A DNA stretch of 64,000 nucleotides from Costus lasius. Its lineage: Eukaryota; Streptophyta; Magnoliopsida; Zingiberales; Costaceae. The position numbers and the translations under genes are program-made. Positions 15,001-23,990 of this stretch are shown here, piece by piece (positions within the stretch are counted from its first letter, which is position 1; every line of letters begins with the position of its first letter). The notes below the pieces were generated by a model. It was not told where the DNA came from. It worked only from the letters and a program-made list of their open reading frames with translations, and did no database searches. The stretch covers positions 122,714,499 to 122,778,498 of the forward strand of contig CM050446.2 of NCBI GenBank assembly GCA_027563935.2, read 5' to 3'.

Positions 15001-15047
15001 GAGATGGAGGGAGGAAACGGAAGGGGGCGAGAGGAGAGGAGTGCCAT
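1..15047 (-). CDS. DUF3326 protein gene, plastid-targeted, six exons visible (3' end outside window)
   Basis: This gene encodes a protein of family DUF3326, conserved between cyanobacteria and plants and of unknown function. Six exons can be joined in phase 0 on the minus strand: 15047-14934, 14851-14717, 14346-14230, 12394-12266, 1425-1252 and 948-808. Each has GT/AG borders. The joined product reads 38 residues of a Ser/Arg/Pro-rich, acid-poor leader typical of a chloroplast transit peptide. The family core follows, with the blocks PTGVGASIGGYAGDALPVAR, YWPMPNVLYVEGYALDRFA, LRICHLQVADAVRASLG, the IQHPDSLLRA-type block and AGVEAIISHLVVREFQIPCA. The last visible exon ends in AAEE with a GT donor at 807, so the C-terminal exon or exons lie beyond position 1. 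Intron 4 is 10.8 kb and repeat-filled. The gene faces the pyridoxal kinase gene head to head. No stop or frameshift is seen, so it looks functional. Family assignment rests on recognising the motifs, not on a search. Confidence 0.88.
808..948 (-). CDS. DUF3326 gene exon 6
   Basis: Forty-seven codons between a TAAAG acceptor and a GTGAGT donor. It encodes GVDTLAGVEAIISHLVVREF and the Cys-His-containing block QIPCAHAPALLP, then a Ser-rich stretch ending AAEE. The family continues after this point, so at least one further exon lies left of position 1. Positions 1-807 are intron with nothing else recognisable. Confidence 0.87.
1252..1425 (-). CDS. DUF3326 gene exon 5
   Basis: Fifty-eight codons between a TGTAG acceptor and a GTAATT donor. 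It begins VEKWIDPNCGK, contains the HPDSLLRAVHSLL and AVAVVGRFPEDDE blocks, and ends DYRQGK. It joins in phase 0 to exon 4 (TDSPLK) and to exon 6 (GVDTLAG), as expected from cyanobacterial relatives, which read DYRQG-GVDPLAG-like at this place. Confidence 0.88.
1732..2110. repeat. 190-bp tandem duplication, two copies
   Basis: Copies at 1732-1921 and 1922-2110 share the run AATAGTTAA, then a near-identical AT-rich body containing TATATTTGCGGTTTATATGC, to the end GAGGGAGTTTA. There are a handful of single-base differences and small indels. It is non-coding and intronic. Confidence 0.85.
2111..6587. other. AT-rich intronic DNA with decayed repeat fragments
   Basis: No gene is seen. The segment 2930-4330 is very AT-rich. 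It starts near GGTGCAGGCACCTAGTACCC and ends near AATACCCGACTCACTGTCATC, which hints at the ends of an old hAT-type MITE, but I cannot find a target duplication. The segment 4740-6450 contains diverged repeated phrases, for example around 4790 and 6315 (GATGATTG...GGTCCTTG) and around 5306 and 9425 (CTTGGGTG...TTTAGG). They suggest an old retroelement split by the gag-only element at 6588. Confidence 0.4.
6588..6799 (-). repeat. 3' LTR of gag-only element
   Basis: 212 bp, about 90% alike by eye to the copy at 9109-9317, sharing CACGAAATGAGTCCTCCC and TTATTCTACTCCTAATGTAA. It begins TG and ends TA where the other copy ends CA. Confidence 0.8.
6855..8240 (-). pseudogene. Degenerate gag of the gag-only element
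   Basis: Minus-strand pieces in several frames read in gag order. First comes a charged coiled-coil start (8240-7938, with FEALEKSIAEL and EKQRAEM). A capsid start follows (7888-7622, with VELPTFDEMDPLGWI, the usual Gypsy gag opening). Next is a capsid C-terminal helix region (7441-7172, MGYFLNGLQEEIRRWVR). Last is a zinc knuckle CFRCDQPYHPMHRC (CX2CX4HX4C) within 7187-6855. Frameshifts and stops separate them, so it is not translatable as one protein. Gag would form the particle that packages element RNA. Confidence 0.75.
8241..9108. other. GC-rich leader of the gag-only element
   Basis: This GC-rich stretch lies between the 5' LTR and gag. It contains an imperfect direct repeat of about 55 bp at 8301-8355 and 8519-8574 (both with GGAAGGGTCCCCGCTTCAG). 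Long open frames here exist on both strands, which is expected of GC-rich DNA, and none resembles a known protein. Confidence 0.55.
9109..9317 (-). repeat. 5' LTR of gag-only element
   Basis: 209 bp, begins TGTTAGGATT and ends GTAACA, flanked on the right by ATATC. The primer-binding region would be on the minus strand just left of 9109 (TGGTCCGACCTGCCGG), which I cannot match to a tRNA. Confidence 0.8.
9704..10060. repeat. Purine-run / pyrimidine-run inverted segment
   Basis: A nearly pure purine stretch (about 9785-9845, AGAAGAAG type) is followed by a nearly pure pyrimidine stretch (about 9886-9975, CTTCTTCT type), able to fold back on itself. Outside them, CCAGTCCCGGAT near 9744 and the GGTCCAGTCCGGACC phrase near 10008 form further partly inverted phrases. 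This may be a fold-back MITE. Open frames here are low-complexity artefacts. Confidence 0.5.
10499..10880. repeat. Tandem array, period about 125 bp, three diverged copies
   Basis: Copies start near 10499, 10626 and 10748. Each has GCTTTATTTGAGGTTGTTG-like, then TTACTACTATG, GAAAGTGTTGTTTTA and TTTTAAGTA phrases. AT-rich, non-coding. Confidence 0.65.
11753..12153. mobile_element. hAT-like MITE, 401 bp
   Basis: The element starts TAGGGATGTCAACGGGT and ends ACCCATGGACACCCCTA, imperfect terminal inverted repeats. It is flanked by a perfect 8-bp duplication AACATAAT (11745-11752 and 12154-12161). An 8-bp duplication is typical of hAT transposons. The ends are packed with GGGTCGGGTACCCG-type subterminal repeats and the middle is AT-rich. 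It has no coding capacity and is related in design to the element at 26044-26577. Confidence 0.88.
12266..12394 (-). CDS. DUF3326 gene exon 4
   Basis: Forty-three codons between a GTGCAG acceptor and a GTATGC donor. It encodes IGMVLDAGIEEELR and the HLQVADAVRA block, ending in TDSPLK. The next exon is 10.8 kb away, across a repeat-filled intron. Confidence 0.9.
13098..13153. repeat. 28-bp tandem repeat, two copies
   Basis: TACCATGTGGAAACTCAAAG and the following eight bases are repeated directly with period 28 inside DUF3326 intron 3. Confidence 0.75.
13168..13470. repeat. Direct repeat of about 110 bp, two copies
   Basis: The phrases TTCTTTGCAGCCA, GATTATGAATATGTTTTGAA and GAAGACATTCGACCACTATC occur twice, about 178 bp apart, within DUF3326 intron 3. 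This looks like a local duplication that diverged. Confidence 0.7.
14230..14346 (-). CDS. DUF3326 gene exon 3
   Basis: Thirty-nine codons between a GCAG acceptor and a GTATGT donor. It encodes the family block with YWPMPNVLYVEGYALDRFA and ends in QPVHQNK, continuing into IGMVLDAGIE of exon 4. Confidence 0.9.
14717..14851 (-). CDS. DUF3326 gene exon 2
   Basis: Forty-five codons with a CACACAG acceptor and a GTTAGT donor. It carries the most conserved N-terminal block of the family (VPTGVGASIGGYAGDALPVA) and ends in ISHPN, which joins in frame to VLNAAMLYWP of exon 3. It lies in a different frame from exon 1, which places the intron between them. Confidence 0.88.
14934..15047 (-). CDS. DUF3326 gene exon 1 (transit peptide)
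   Basis: Thirty-eight codons from the ATG at 15047-15045 to a Lys codon, followed by the donor GTATCC. The peptide is rich in Ser, Arg, Leu and Pro and has no acidic residue, as in chloroplast transit peptides. The intron after it is only 82 bp. The ATG lies inside an 11-bp duplicated site made by the adjacent MITE. Confidence 0.85.
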
Positions 15048-15054
15048 TGGACGG

Positions 15055-15445
15055 AGTAGGTTTTTTAGGCGCCCTGGGCGCGGGCGCTAACTCAAGGAAG
15101 GGATTAGTCTAAAAATATTTTTTATTATTTTTTATTTTTAGAAATGATATATATTTTGTAAGCTATTCAATGATATTAATATTATAGTATTTTATATTAC
15201 ATATACGTATGAAATACATTAATTAATATCATATATAAGATAAAATATATTATTTATATATAATATTGACTAATGTATTTCATATGTATATGTAATCTAA
15301 AATAACATAATATTGATATCATTGGATAGCTTACAAGGTATACATTATTTCTAAAAAATAAAAATAAAAATATTTATATTTAGACTAAAAACAAAGAACC
15401 TTTCTTTTAGAAGTTAAGCGCCCCAGGGCGCCTAAAAATTTTTTC
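15055..15445. mobile_element. Palindromic MITE at the DUF3326 start codon
   Basis: 391 bp whose two ends are inverted copies (TTTTTTAGGCGCCCTGGGCG on the left, CGCCCCAGGGCGCCTAAAAA on the right). The AT-rich centre is itself a long inverted repeat (ATATTAATATTATAGTATTT on the left mirrored near 15300-15330). It is flanked by a perfect 11-bp duplication CCATTGGACGG (15044-15054 and 15446-15456). The size of the duplication suggests a Mutator-like origin, but this is inference. The duplicated bases include the start codon of the DUF3326 gene. Confidence 0.8.
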
Positions 15446-15449
15446 CCAT
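15432..15449 (-). promoter_or_regulatory. Five-codon upstream ORF created by MITE insertion
   Basis: On the minus strand, the duplicated ATG at 15449-15447 runs directly into the MITE and reads Met-Gly-Lys-Asn-Phe-stop. It lies in the expected 5' leader of the DUF3326 transcript, about 400 bases upstream of the true ATG, if transcription starts right of 15456. Whether it is transcribed is unknown. Confidence 0.5.
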
Positions 15450-15456
15450 TGGACGG

Positions 15457-16315
15457 GCGGCCGCATTCATAATCCAATTCGAACAGTTTCCTACCTAGGA
15501 TTTAGGAATGCTGGAACGAACGGCGGCATGGATCCGACAATGGGTTCGAGTGGCATTCTTCCCGAACGCAGCAAATATCCATCCACTTCGCCCGCCTTCA
15601 CAATCACAAACCCGAATGCTAAATAGAACTAGGCCAGTTCAACGAGCATCGAACCTGGCAACGCAGGCCAACAGACACCAACCAGCTTTTTGGAAAAAAA
15701 AATCAAATCGAATTGAACTGGTTTGGTTGATTTACCTTTTTTTTCCCTTTCGACTTAAATTAAAATTTTCGAACCCTAAAGAAAATAACTCATTTTATCT
15801 AAATTTTTCTCAAACCAATCGGAGAAGTAAAAAAAAAACCTTAATTGTTCGGTTCGTCTCGTTTTGATGAGTTAGAGATAGCAATTTATGACTGTCAGAT
15901 ACATTGATCCTATGGTGGATGATGCACTCTCGATTCCTTTATCGGGAAACGGATCTAACACCGCCCGCTATCCATGAGTTTAAATGGATCCGGTGACAAT
16001 GGAGTTTGAGTCAAAAAGACCCTCGTGGAATGTGAATTGGACATGCACACTGCCTGCTATTTATTTGGAGTTTGTTCTGCGTCAGCAGTGATGAGATAGA
16101 GATTCAGGAACTGTTCGTTCTCCCCTGCCGCATCCACCTCGGATTATGTCTCGTTTCGTCTTCTTTCAGGTAATGCCGAGTACGGAAACGACGGATTAGC
16201 GAGGGTTTTGCCTCTTCGTCGATTCGTTTTGAGCGCAAAGATAACAAGTTTTTCTAGTTCTATTTGTTGGTTGTGATGATGATGGTTCTTCATGGCTGGG
16301 TTTTAGGGATCAGCA
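15457..16315. promoter_or_regulatory. Shared upstream region of two divergent genes
   Basis: Less than 0.9 kb separates the DUF3326 leader (minus) from the pyridoxal kinase ATG (plus), so both promoters must lie here. For the kinase, a possible 5'-UTR intron is visible: donor CAG/GTAATG near 16171 and acceptor TTTTAG near 16307, just before AGGGATCAGCAATGG. I see no clear TATA boxes that decide the starts. Confidence 0.5.
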
Positions 16316-16345
16316 ATGGCGCCTCCTATCCTCTCGCTGGCGCTG
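16316..16345 (+). CDS. SOS4: Pyridoxal kinase exon 1, first part
   Basis: Ten codons, MAPPILSLAL, from the ATG at 16316 to the left edge of the retrotransposon block. The last five bases (CGCTG) are the left copy of the target duplication. Confidence 0.85.
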
Positions 16346-18011
16346 TGATGAAGCATCTAATAGGTGAGGGGATCCTTAAGCCGTACTCTAGGGTTGTACA
16401 CAATACTCGATAAAACAGGAGAGAGTCGTGAGACGAGGGAAGAGAAAACGTGTCGGAAAAGCGCAGGGAATCCGGTAGAAAACACGACGAAACAGCGACG
16501 AGTTCGATTAGGGCAACACGAATGCGAATGAAGAGAACGACACCCAACTAAGTAATACAGCGCACTAACCTCGTAGCAAATTTAGCGAATTCCTACAGCT
16601 CTCTTAACGCGTTTTAAGCTTAGCTTGCGTTGGGGGACTGCGGCTTTGCGAGGTTCAGCTCGCGCGTCTACGCAGCTCGAACAAACCAAGAACAAGAGAT
16701 ACCACGCCTCCGAAGAACGGACAGCCGTGGGTGAAGAAGAAAGGAGAAAGCCAACTCGGTATCAAAGCAATAAAATAGAAAAAAAACAGGTGAACCTAAC
16801 CCACCGGAGGGTGGGATTTACTTCTTATAAAGCTGGAAACCAAGCCGAGTCGAGATACCGGTCACCGACTCTTACAACTCCGTAGGCGAAGCAACTTCAG
16901 CTTCCATACAAGCTGGAAGCTTACTCTAGCTCACCAGGAGATCCCTACCTCTAAGAGAACTGCTCAACACTTAGCCTTCCTCCTCTTTTATAGAATAAGA
17001 GGGGTAGGAACAAACAAAACACATAAGAGACAACCTACTCTAACAAACTAAACACTCTTGCAGGCCACTAAAGTGGTCAATCTGCAACTACAAGACAAGG
17101 AATAAAAACTACCTAATATTCTCCGAAGCTGGTCGCGCGATCCTGCGTCTTTGTGCGGAGACGGTTTAGACGCGATCGGAGCACATCGCGACAAAACAGC
17201 AGAACTTCGATGTCATGGGCTGGGCCACCATTGTCGCGGCTCGGTCCTGGGCCGTGTTGCTAATCAGATTAAGCGGCCCACTTGGTGTTGGATCTTTAGG
17301 GGGTTGGTTCGTAGTGCCCTTGGGCTGCGCCACTTCAGTATGGATGGAAAGAGGGCTAATGACGCCCAAGAAACTGTCCAGGGGCTTACTTTGGCGTTGG
17401 GATCACCGGATTTCCACCTTGTTGGGCACCTTTGGGTCATCATGGGGTGGAGCAACATGGTAGGGAGAGCGATGCACATCGAAACGGGGTCGTCGGAGCT
17501 TGATTTGACCTTCAGGGGCAAACACGGCCTGGCCGTGATGGTGAACACGACCGTGTTCGGAGTGGCTGAAATCCACAGAATCAAGCACGGCTTGCCCGTG
17601 ACCAGGAGCACGTCCGTGACTGGAGTGACCGAAATCCACAGAATCAAGCATAGCTTGCCCGTGACCAGGAGCACGCCCGTGACTAGAGCACGTCCGTGAC
17701 TAGAGTGGCCGAAATCCACAGAATCAAGCACGGCTTGCCCGTGACCAGGAGCACGCCCGTGACTGGAGTTGCCGAAATCCACAGAATCAAGCACGGCCGT
17801 GCTTATTTCTAGGCACTTCGGCCGAAAGCGGGCACGGTGTGCGGCACGGGCGTGGCGGCAGGCATGTCGGCATTCGCGTCTGTGAGCGAACTCTGGTTGA
17901 GGCAAAAATTTCGGGGAAAATTCCTAGGGTCCTGGGGAGTCTCCCCAAGTGTCTTTTGGAGGGATTGGGCCACCCTCAAGTGTGTTCATGGGCCCGTATG
18001 CTCCTGCATCA
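16346..18011 (-). repeat. Gypsy 3' LTR (left copy)
   Basis: 1666 bp, starts TGATGAAGCATCTAATAGG and ends CTCCTGCATCA. It contains four copies of a roughly 60-bp internal repeat (GAAATCCACAGAATCAAGCA) near 17569-17800. The site where the right LTR carries a solo LTR is empty here (CTCCCCAAGTGTCTTTTGG near 17941). Confidence 0.9.
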
Positions 18012-19653
18012 GCTTCCGCTGCGTGATCTGATGAGTTCTCCTTCGGAGAACTAGGGGGGCAGCGGGTCATCGGGGTCAGATGGGCCCTCCAAAGGGCCGT
18101 GAAAGGGGAGGGGAGGTCCGCCACGTTGAAGACGGGGTGGATCCCCATGTCCTCGGGCAAGTCCAGAATGTAGGCGTTGGAGCCGATCCGCCGCATCACC
18201 GCGTAAGGTCCCATGTAACGCAGCTGAAGCTTAAAATGCGCCCTGTTGGATAGAAGCTCGGGGTGGATAAGCATCCTCACCAGCTCACCTACAAAGAAAT
18301 GACGTGGCCTATGATGCTCGTTGGCCTTCATTGCATTATGAATATTGCCCGAAAAGATACGACGCCGGACCTCATCATGCAGACTAGCAATATGCTGGGC
18401 AAAGGAATATGCATGCGGGGAGAGATTAGACTCCATGGGAAGGTCATGCAGGTCTATAGGTTTACGCGGTTGATGGCCCGAAACGATCTGGAAGGGACTA
18501 ATACCCGTAGACCTATTAGAAGCACTATTGTACACAAACTCGACCATGGGTAGGATGGAATCCCAAGACCTCGGATGGTCGCCGATGAGACAACGGAGAA
18601 GATTGCCCAAACTACGGTTAACGACCTCGGTTTACCCATCGGTTTGGGGATGATAGGCTGTGGAGAATTTCAGAGTGGTGCCCAAGAGGGCCCATAGTGA
18701 GCGCCAGAAGTGGCTCACAAAACACGTGTCGCGGTTGGACACGATGGTGGAGGGAAGGCCATGGAGGTGTACAATCTCATGGACAAAAAGATGTGCGACG
18801 TGAGAAGCATCCGCAGTGCACGAACAGGGGATAAAGTGGGCCATCTTTGAAAACCGATCAACAACAACGTAGATCGAATCGAAGAGGGAGGCGGTCCGAG
18901 GCAACCCAAGGACAAAATCCATGCTCAGGTCATGCCACGGGCCGCTGACCACCGGCAATGGGGTATAGAGACCCGTGTTCGAAGGGCGGGGCTTGGACAA
19001 CTGACACGTACCGCAATGACGCACAATGCGCTCAACATCCTTACGGAGGGAAGGCCAAAAGAGGCATTCCTCCGCCATCTCAAGGGTCTTGTCGTGGCCA
19101 TGATGGCCGGCGACGCCACCCGCATGAAGCTCGAGCAAAAGATGATCTCGAAGCGAAGAACGGAGAATGCACAAACGATTCCCCAAGAAGTGGTAACCCT
19201 CGCACAATTGGTAGGGGGAGTCGGGATCAGTGGACTCGGTCAAAGCGGCGTAGAGGGCGCCAAAATCAGAGCAAGTGGTGTACTCCTCTTTGACATGGTC
19301 AAAGGTATTGACGCGAGTGCGCATCATGCATAAGAGGGTCCGGACGCGACTCAAGGCATCTGCGACGACGTTCTCCTTACCCGCCTTGTGGTTAATCACG
19401 AAGGAATACTGTTGTAGGTACTCGACCCACTTAGCATGGCGGGCACCCAACTTCTTTTGGGCATTAAGGAAGGAGAGGGCTTGATGGTCGCTATACAACA
19501 CAAACTCGCGGTGGAGGAGGTAATGCCTCCACTGCCGGAGGGACTGAACGATCGCGTAGAAACTCCTTGTCGTACGTGGAGTAACGCTGTTGAACCGCAT
19601 TCAGTTTCTCGCTAAAGAAAGCCATGGGATGGCCTTCTTGACTAAGGGACCCA
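18012..19653 (-). pseudogene. Gypsy pol, second part: RNase H end and integrase
   Basis: This continues from the break with SQEGHPMAFFSEKLNAVQQR and a one-base frameshift near KEF. RNase H follows (YLLHREFVLYSDHQALSF, NVVADALSR). The integrase has a HHCC zinc module (HHGH...CGTC) and a core with MDFVLGLP and the SNRDTCF motif (usually SDRDXXF). The stop TAA replaces CAA in PQTDGQTE. The last segment (MGNLLRCLIGDHPR...YMGPYAVMRRIGSNAYIL...HPVFNVADL) completes the integrase C-terminus. I see no chromodomain. Confidence 0.88.
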
Positions 19654-20989
19654 TGATGACATGTAAAAATATGATATTTCGTGACTCAATTTCATTCTTA
19701 TTTTAGAACATAATGCATGTTTCATCTCATTTATTTACTCAAATGCTTCATATTCTTCAGAACATTCACTTTTCCTCTGTTTTAATGAAATACAGGTATT
19801 TGGCCTCAAAATTGATGGAATTTGGAGAATCTGAAGGTATGTGATGATTTCCCATGATGAGATGGAGCTATACGCCAATTTTCAGCTCAATCGGAGTCCT
19901 CTACATCATACACGGTCATGGGTGTGCACCCATGCACGGCCGTGCATCATAAGTCGCCAGAATTCACTTAACCGAGCCGCACACGGGCATGGCCGTGCAC
20001 CGATGCACGACCGTGTATCGTTACGCATAACACGATAGGCGTCCGGTATTTTGCCTGTAACTTTCTATTCTGAGCTTGGAATTGGACAAAATTTGGGGAG
20101 CACCTTCCCAACTTAGCCACAAACGTTTTGGGACTGAAATCATCAGATTTGGTCAAGCAACGAAGGAGAACAAGGTGAAAGGGCGACAACTTAGGGTTTT
20201 GGGGCGATTTTCTGATCGGCAACAATGTTCCAGCGGGTTTCTCTCTTCGTTCCAACGTGGAGGATCACGCTGAGCCGTCTTCAATCAAGGATCCACCATT
20301 CCCTTTGGTTTAATTCAATTTTCATGAGAGATTCTATGTATTTAACGATGTATACCATAGCGTAAACCTTATTTTCGGGGTTTGGGCGTAGCCCACTGTA
20401 AGAATGCTTGATAATATGACTTGATCTATATATTCCTCTATTTATCTTTGTTCTTATTCATATTTAGGATGTTTTAATTCTTGTTTACATACTGGCCATA
20501 TGTATGCATGCTTTAGATGTCGAGGGAAGGACTGAGAGGTGAACCTTGACCATCGGAACCCCTAGACTGGACTGGTGATTTCGTGTTGCGAGAGCACTTG
20601 AAATCACTCAAGAAACCCTAATCTTTCACAGATCTCATTGGATCCGCCTTAACCCTAGTAAGCCACGAGAGTAGGAGACTTGGGTTAAGACGGATACCGG
20701 ACCGTGTCCTGAGAGGGAGCGCGTCTGTACCCTAGGAAAGGTTACCTTGAGAACTTAGATAAAACTTTATTTAAATTGTCAAACCCTAATATTTATGCAT
20801 ACTTCAGTGTGGTGAAACCTAAAACCCCGAATCTCTCTCATAATCTCAAAACCCCGTTTGCTTTACTCTCTGCGCTGCTTGTTCTTAATCTGCCTTAGTT
20901 TAACTACTTGCTCTAGGACATTAGCCATTTTCCCATTAATCATTAACCTAGCTTTTGATTGACTGATTTGTTAGTACTTGACCCTATCA
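19654..20989 (+). repeat. Athila 5' LTR
   Basis: 1336 bp. It has several CACGGCCGTG-like palindromes (around 19912-20022). Compared with the 3' LTR it lacks about 70 bp just before its end, between two CCCTA runs, and has about 85 bp (19832-19912) that the other lacks. Confidence 0.88.
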
Positions 20990-20995
20990 AGTTTT

Positions 20996-21012
20996 TGGCG
21001 CCGTTGCCGGGG
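20996..21012 (+). other. Athila primer-binding site (tRNA-Asp)
   Basis: TGGCGCCGTTGCCGGGG, complementary to the plant tRNA-Asp 3' end, lies six bases after the LTR end. Confidence 0.85.
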
Positions 21013-21159
21013 ACTAGGTAGCCAATATTAACACAATCAAAAGATTGATAGACTAGGTTTAGTTAGATTTCATTTTGTTTTTAATTCTGTTTCTTTGCTT
21101 TTATTTTTAGTTGTAATTTCTATTTGGTGCGGTGCTACTAATCTTTTCTGTCTAGGTAC

Positions 21160-23613
21160 TTGTTTTTGCCCAGGAACACTGCTAGAACAGGAAAACTTGT
21201 ACCTGAAGAACCGGAGATAGAGCGCACTTTCCGTCAAGTCAGAAGAAATTTGAAAAGACTTAAACTTGAAGGCAACTTTTCTGACAGTCAGACGATGGAA
21301 GCCACTCGCTCCTTGAAAGATTATGCAGCGCCCACCATTTCTGGCATGCACTCGAGCATATCGCGACCGACTATCAAAGCCAACAACTTCGAGATCAAGC
21401 CGTCACTTGTGCAGATGGTGCAACAGAATCAATTCAGTGGAGCAGCAACTAATGATCCTAACCTTCATTTATCTATCTTTTTAGAATGCTGCGACACTTT
21501 AAAAATTAATGGTGCTCATCCTGATGCTATCAACGTCAAGACTTTTCCCTTTCTCTCTCAGGGATCGAGCTAGGGCGTGGTTGCAGTCTTTACCGCAGGC
21601 ATCAATCACAACGTGGGAACAGCTATCAATCACAACGTGGGAACAGCTATCACAAGCTTTTCTATCAAAATACTTCCCACCGAGCAAGACCGCCCAGCTC
21701 AGGAATCAGATAACCAACTTTGCCCAAAGAGAAGGAGAGTCCCTGTATGAAGCATGGGATAGGTTCAAGGAATTGTTGAGGATGTGCCCGCACCATGGTC
21801 TACAGAAATGGGTGATCGTACACACCTTCTACAGTGGATTGATGTACCAGACCAGACTTTCTGTAGATGCTGCTGCTGGTGGGGCATTAATGAACAAGAA
21901 CTATGATGATGCGATGGAGCTGATAGAGGACATGACCCTCAATCATTATCAGTGGTCAGGAGAGAGGACCCAGCACACTCGAAACTCAGGGAAGTTTGAT
22001 GCTAACTCAATCGATTCTTTAATGGCAAAAGTAGACTCTCTTTCATCAAAGATAGATTCTATTAATGTCTCTGCTGCTAATTCTTTGACTTGTGATGTTT
22101 GTGGAGTGACAGGACATTCTGCTGATAGCTGCCACATCTTGAGCGCCCCTTCTGAACAAGTCAATGCCATTGGGAATTTCAGGAATCAGAACGACCCCTA
22201 CTCAAACACCTACAATCCGGGATGGAGAAATCATCCAAATTTCTCCTACAGGTTAAATCAAGGGCAAGTTCCTCCTGCTAATTTTCCTAATCAGAATTTC
22301 TCTTCTAATTTCAGGCCTCCTGGGATACAGCATCCATCAGCCAACCAGAGACAACAAGATCCTCCACAGAAGTCCAGACTGGAACTAATGATAGAGAACC
22401 TCATGGCGAGTCAGACAAAGCACAACGAAACCATGAATACCATGAGTGAACAGATTCGCCAGCTAAACATGAAAGTAGACTCTGTTGCAACCCACCAGAA
22501 AATGATGGAGAATCGAATCACGGAACTGGACCAACGAACCAGCGCACTGTCTAGACATCCAGGAATGCTTCCAGCTCAACCTGAAGCGAATCCAAGAGAT
22601 CAGTGCAATGCCGTCATGACAAGTGGCGTTAAGCAATTGAAGGAATCTGAAGCTGAACACGTGGGAGATGAAGAGAAAGCATTTGCAAGCCAGGATGAGG
22701 GACCTCGTCATGAGACTCTCAACACACCTCATGCTGAAAATGTAAAGGTGGTTGCTGAGAATCCTAAAGATGCCATATACAAGCAGCTGCCTCTCAAGTT
22801 GAGGACCCTGGTAGTTTTGATATACCATGCAAGATTGGTAACACTGCATTCGATAGAACACTTTTGGATCTAAGCTCCGGAGTCAGCATCATGTCGGTAA
22901 TTACTTTTGAGAAGCTAAACTTGGGAACTCTTATTTCAACATCTCAAGTTCTGCAGTTTGGAAACGGCTCTAGGCTTCAAGCACTTGGGATCGCTAAGAA
23001 TGTACCGCTGCAGTTTAAAGGAATATTTATCCCGGTAGATTTTGTGATCCTAGACATAGCTGAGAACCCACTCTTCCCTCTTATATTGGGCAGACCATTC
23101 CTTACCGCGATCAGAGCTATAATCAATGTCCCACATAGAACGATGACCTTTGGCGTTGAAGGAAACAATATGTCGTTTGATTTTGCTGCTACTGATAACC
23201 AATTTTGTTTTTCAGGTTCCAGGGAGGATGGAGAGATGGTGAAAGAGAGTACTGCTCAGTCGAGGAGCAAGATGAAGCTCTTCCCACAAGCCTTTCCCGA
23301 ACACTTTGGAGATAGACCCAATGACTCAACTGGTCTAGAAGGAGACAAGATGGTGGGAATGATGACGCATACTGAAGATGCCATAGGGGCCGATCTGCAG
23401 AAGAAGACATTGGGATCGCTTAAGGATAAAATTTTAATTGACTTTGGCACTTCTTATGTCTTGTGCCACTTTGTTGTTCCATGTTCTGTCAAGACAGTTA
23501 GAAAGAAACTTTTATACTTCATGCTCATTTTAATAGGTACACTTCATGAGCAGCGACGGAAGGAGAGACTTCATGCCACATACTTAGCCTCTCCACCTCC
23601 AGACCCACCATGA
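21160..23613 (+). pseudogene. Athila gag and protease, truncated pol
   Basis: A first frame (21160-21545) holds PNLHLSIFLECCDTLKING. A frameshift near 21545 leads to the main gag frame with LRDRARAWLQSLPQ, FLSKYFPPSKTAQLR and EAWDRFKELLRMCPHHGLQ. A 24-bp direct duplication repeats SITTWEQL. The zinc knuckle is CDVCGVTGHSADSC. A stop at 22873 is bridged by the overlapping frame of the protease (22864 onward), which has DLSSGVS where the active site is normally DLGA-S, then PLILGRPFL. After about 23200 the sequence jumps to the end of pol (HATYLASPPPDPP and the TTGGGAGACAACCCAA boundary). RT, RNase H and integrase are therefore deleted. Confidence 0.85.
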
Positions 23614-23990
23614 GCACCATTCCGGTCAAGCTAGTGACCCTAAAGAAGCGCTTGTTGGGAGACAACCCAACCTCATTTGCATTCTTACACTTTCTTTTGC
23701 ATTCTTATAATTTCTTATTTATTTTCACTAGTTAGACATTGTTATTTTTCAGTTTTTCTTTCATAGTCATGCTCTCTAGGCTGTACCATGCTGATAGAAT
23801 TTTTTTTGGATTTTTCAGGTATCACCGAGCCATGCACGGTCGCACCCGTGCACGGCTCGGTTAACTCATCCCAGTGCGAGGCCGAGAGATGCACGGGCAG
23901 GGGCGTGAAGAAACACACGGCCATGAGCGCTTTTCTGGATTTTTACCGAAACGTGCACGGGCGCACCCGTGCATCCATGCACGGCCGTGC
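23614..23990 (+). other. Athila spacer before the nested copia
   Basis: Non-coding element DNA with AAGCGCTTGTTGGGAGACAA, typical of the Athila post-pol boundary, then several G/C palindromes of the CACGG...CCGTG type. The copia target site CGTGC is at 23986-23990. Confidence 0.7.

Noticed and set aside
15508..15867. 119-codon plus-strand frame between the two genes
   Set aside because: Low-complexity, overlaps the shared promoter region and matches nothing.
18034..18052. Perfect 8-bp stem with TTC loop (AGTTCTCC/GGAGAACT)
   Set aside because: A terminator-like hairpin has no expected role here. It is short and lies at the end of the Gypsy pol, so chance or an element-specific site cannot be separated.
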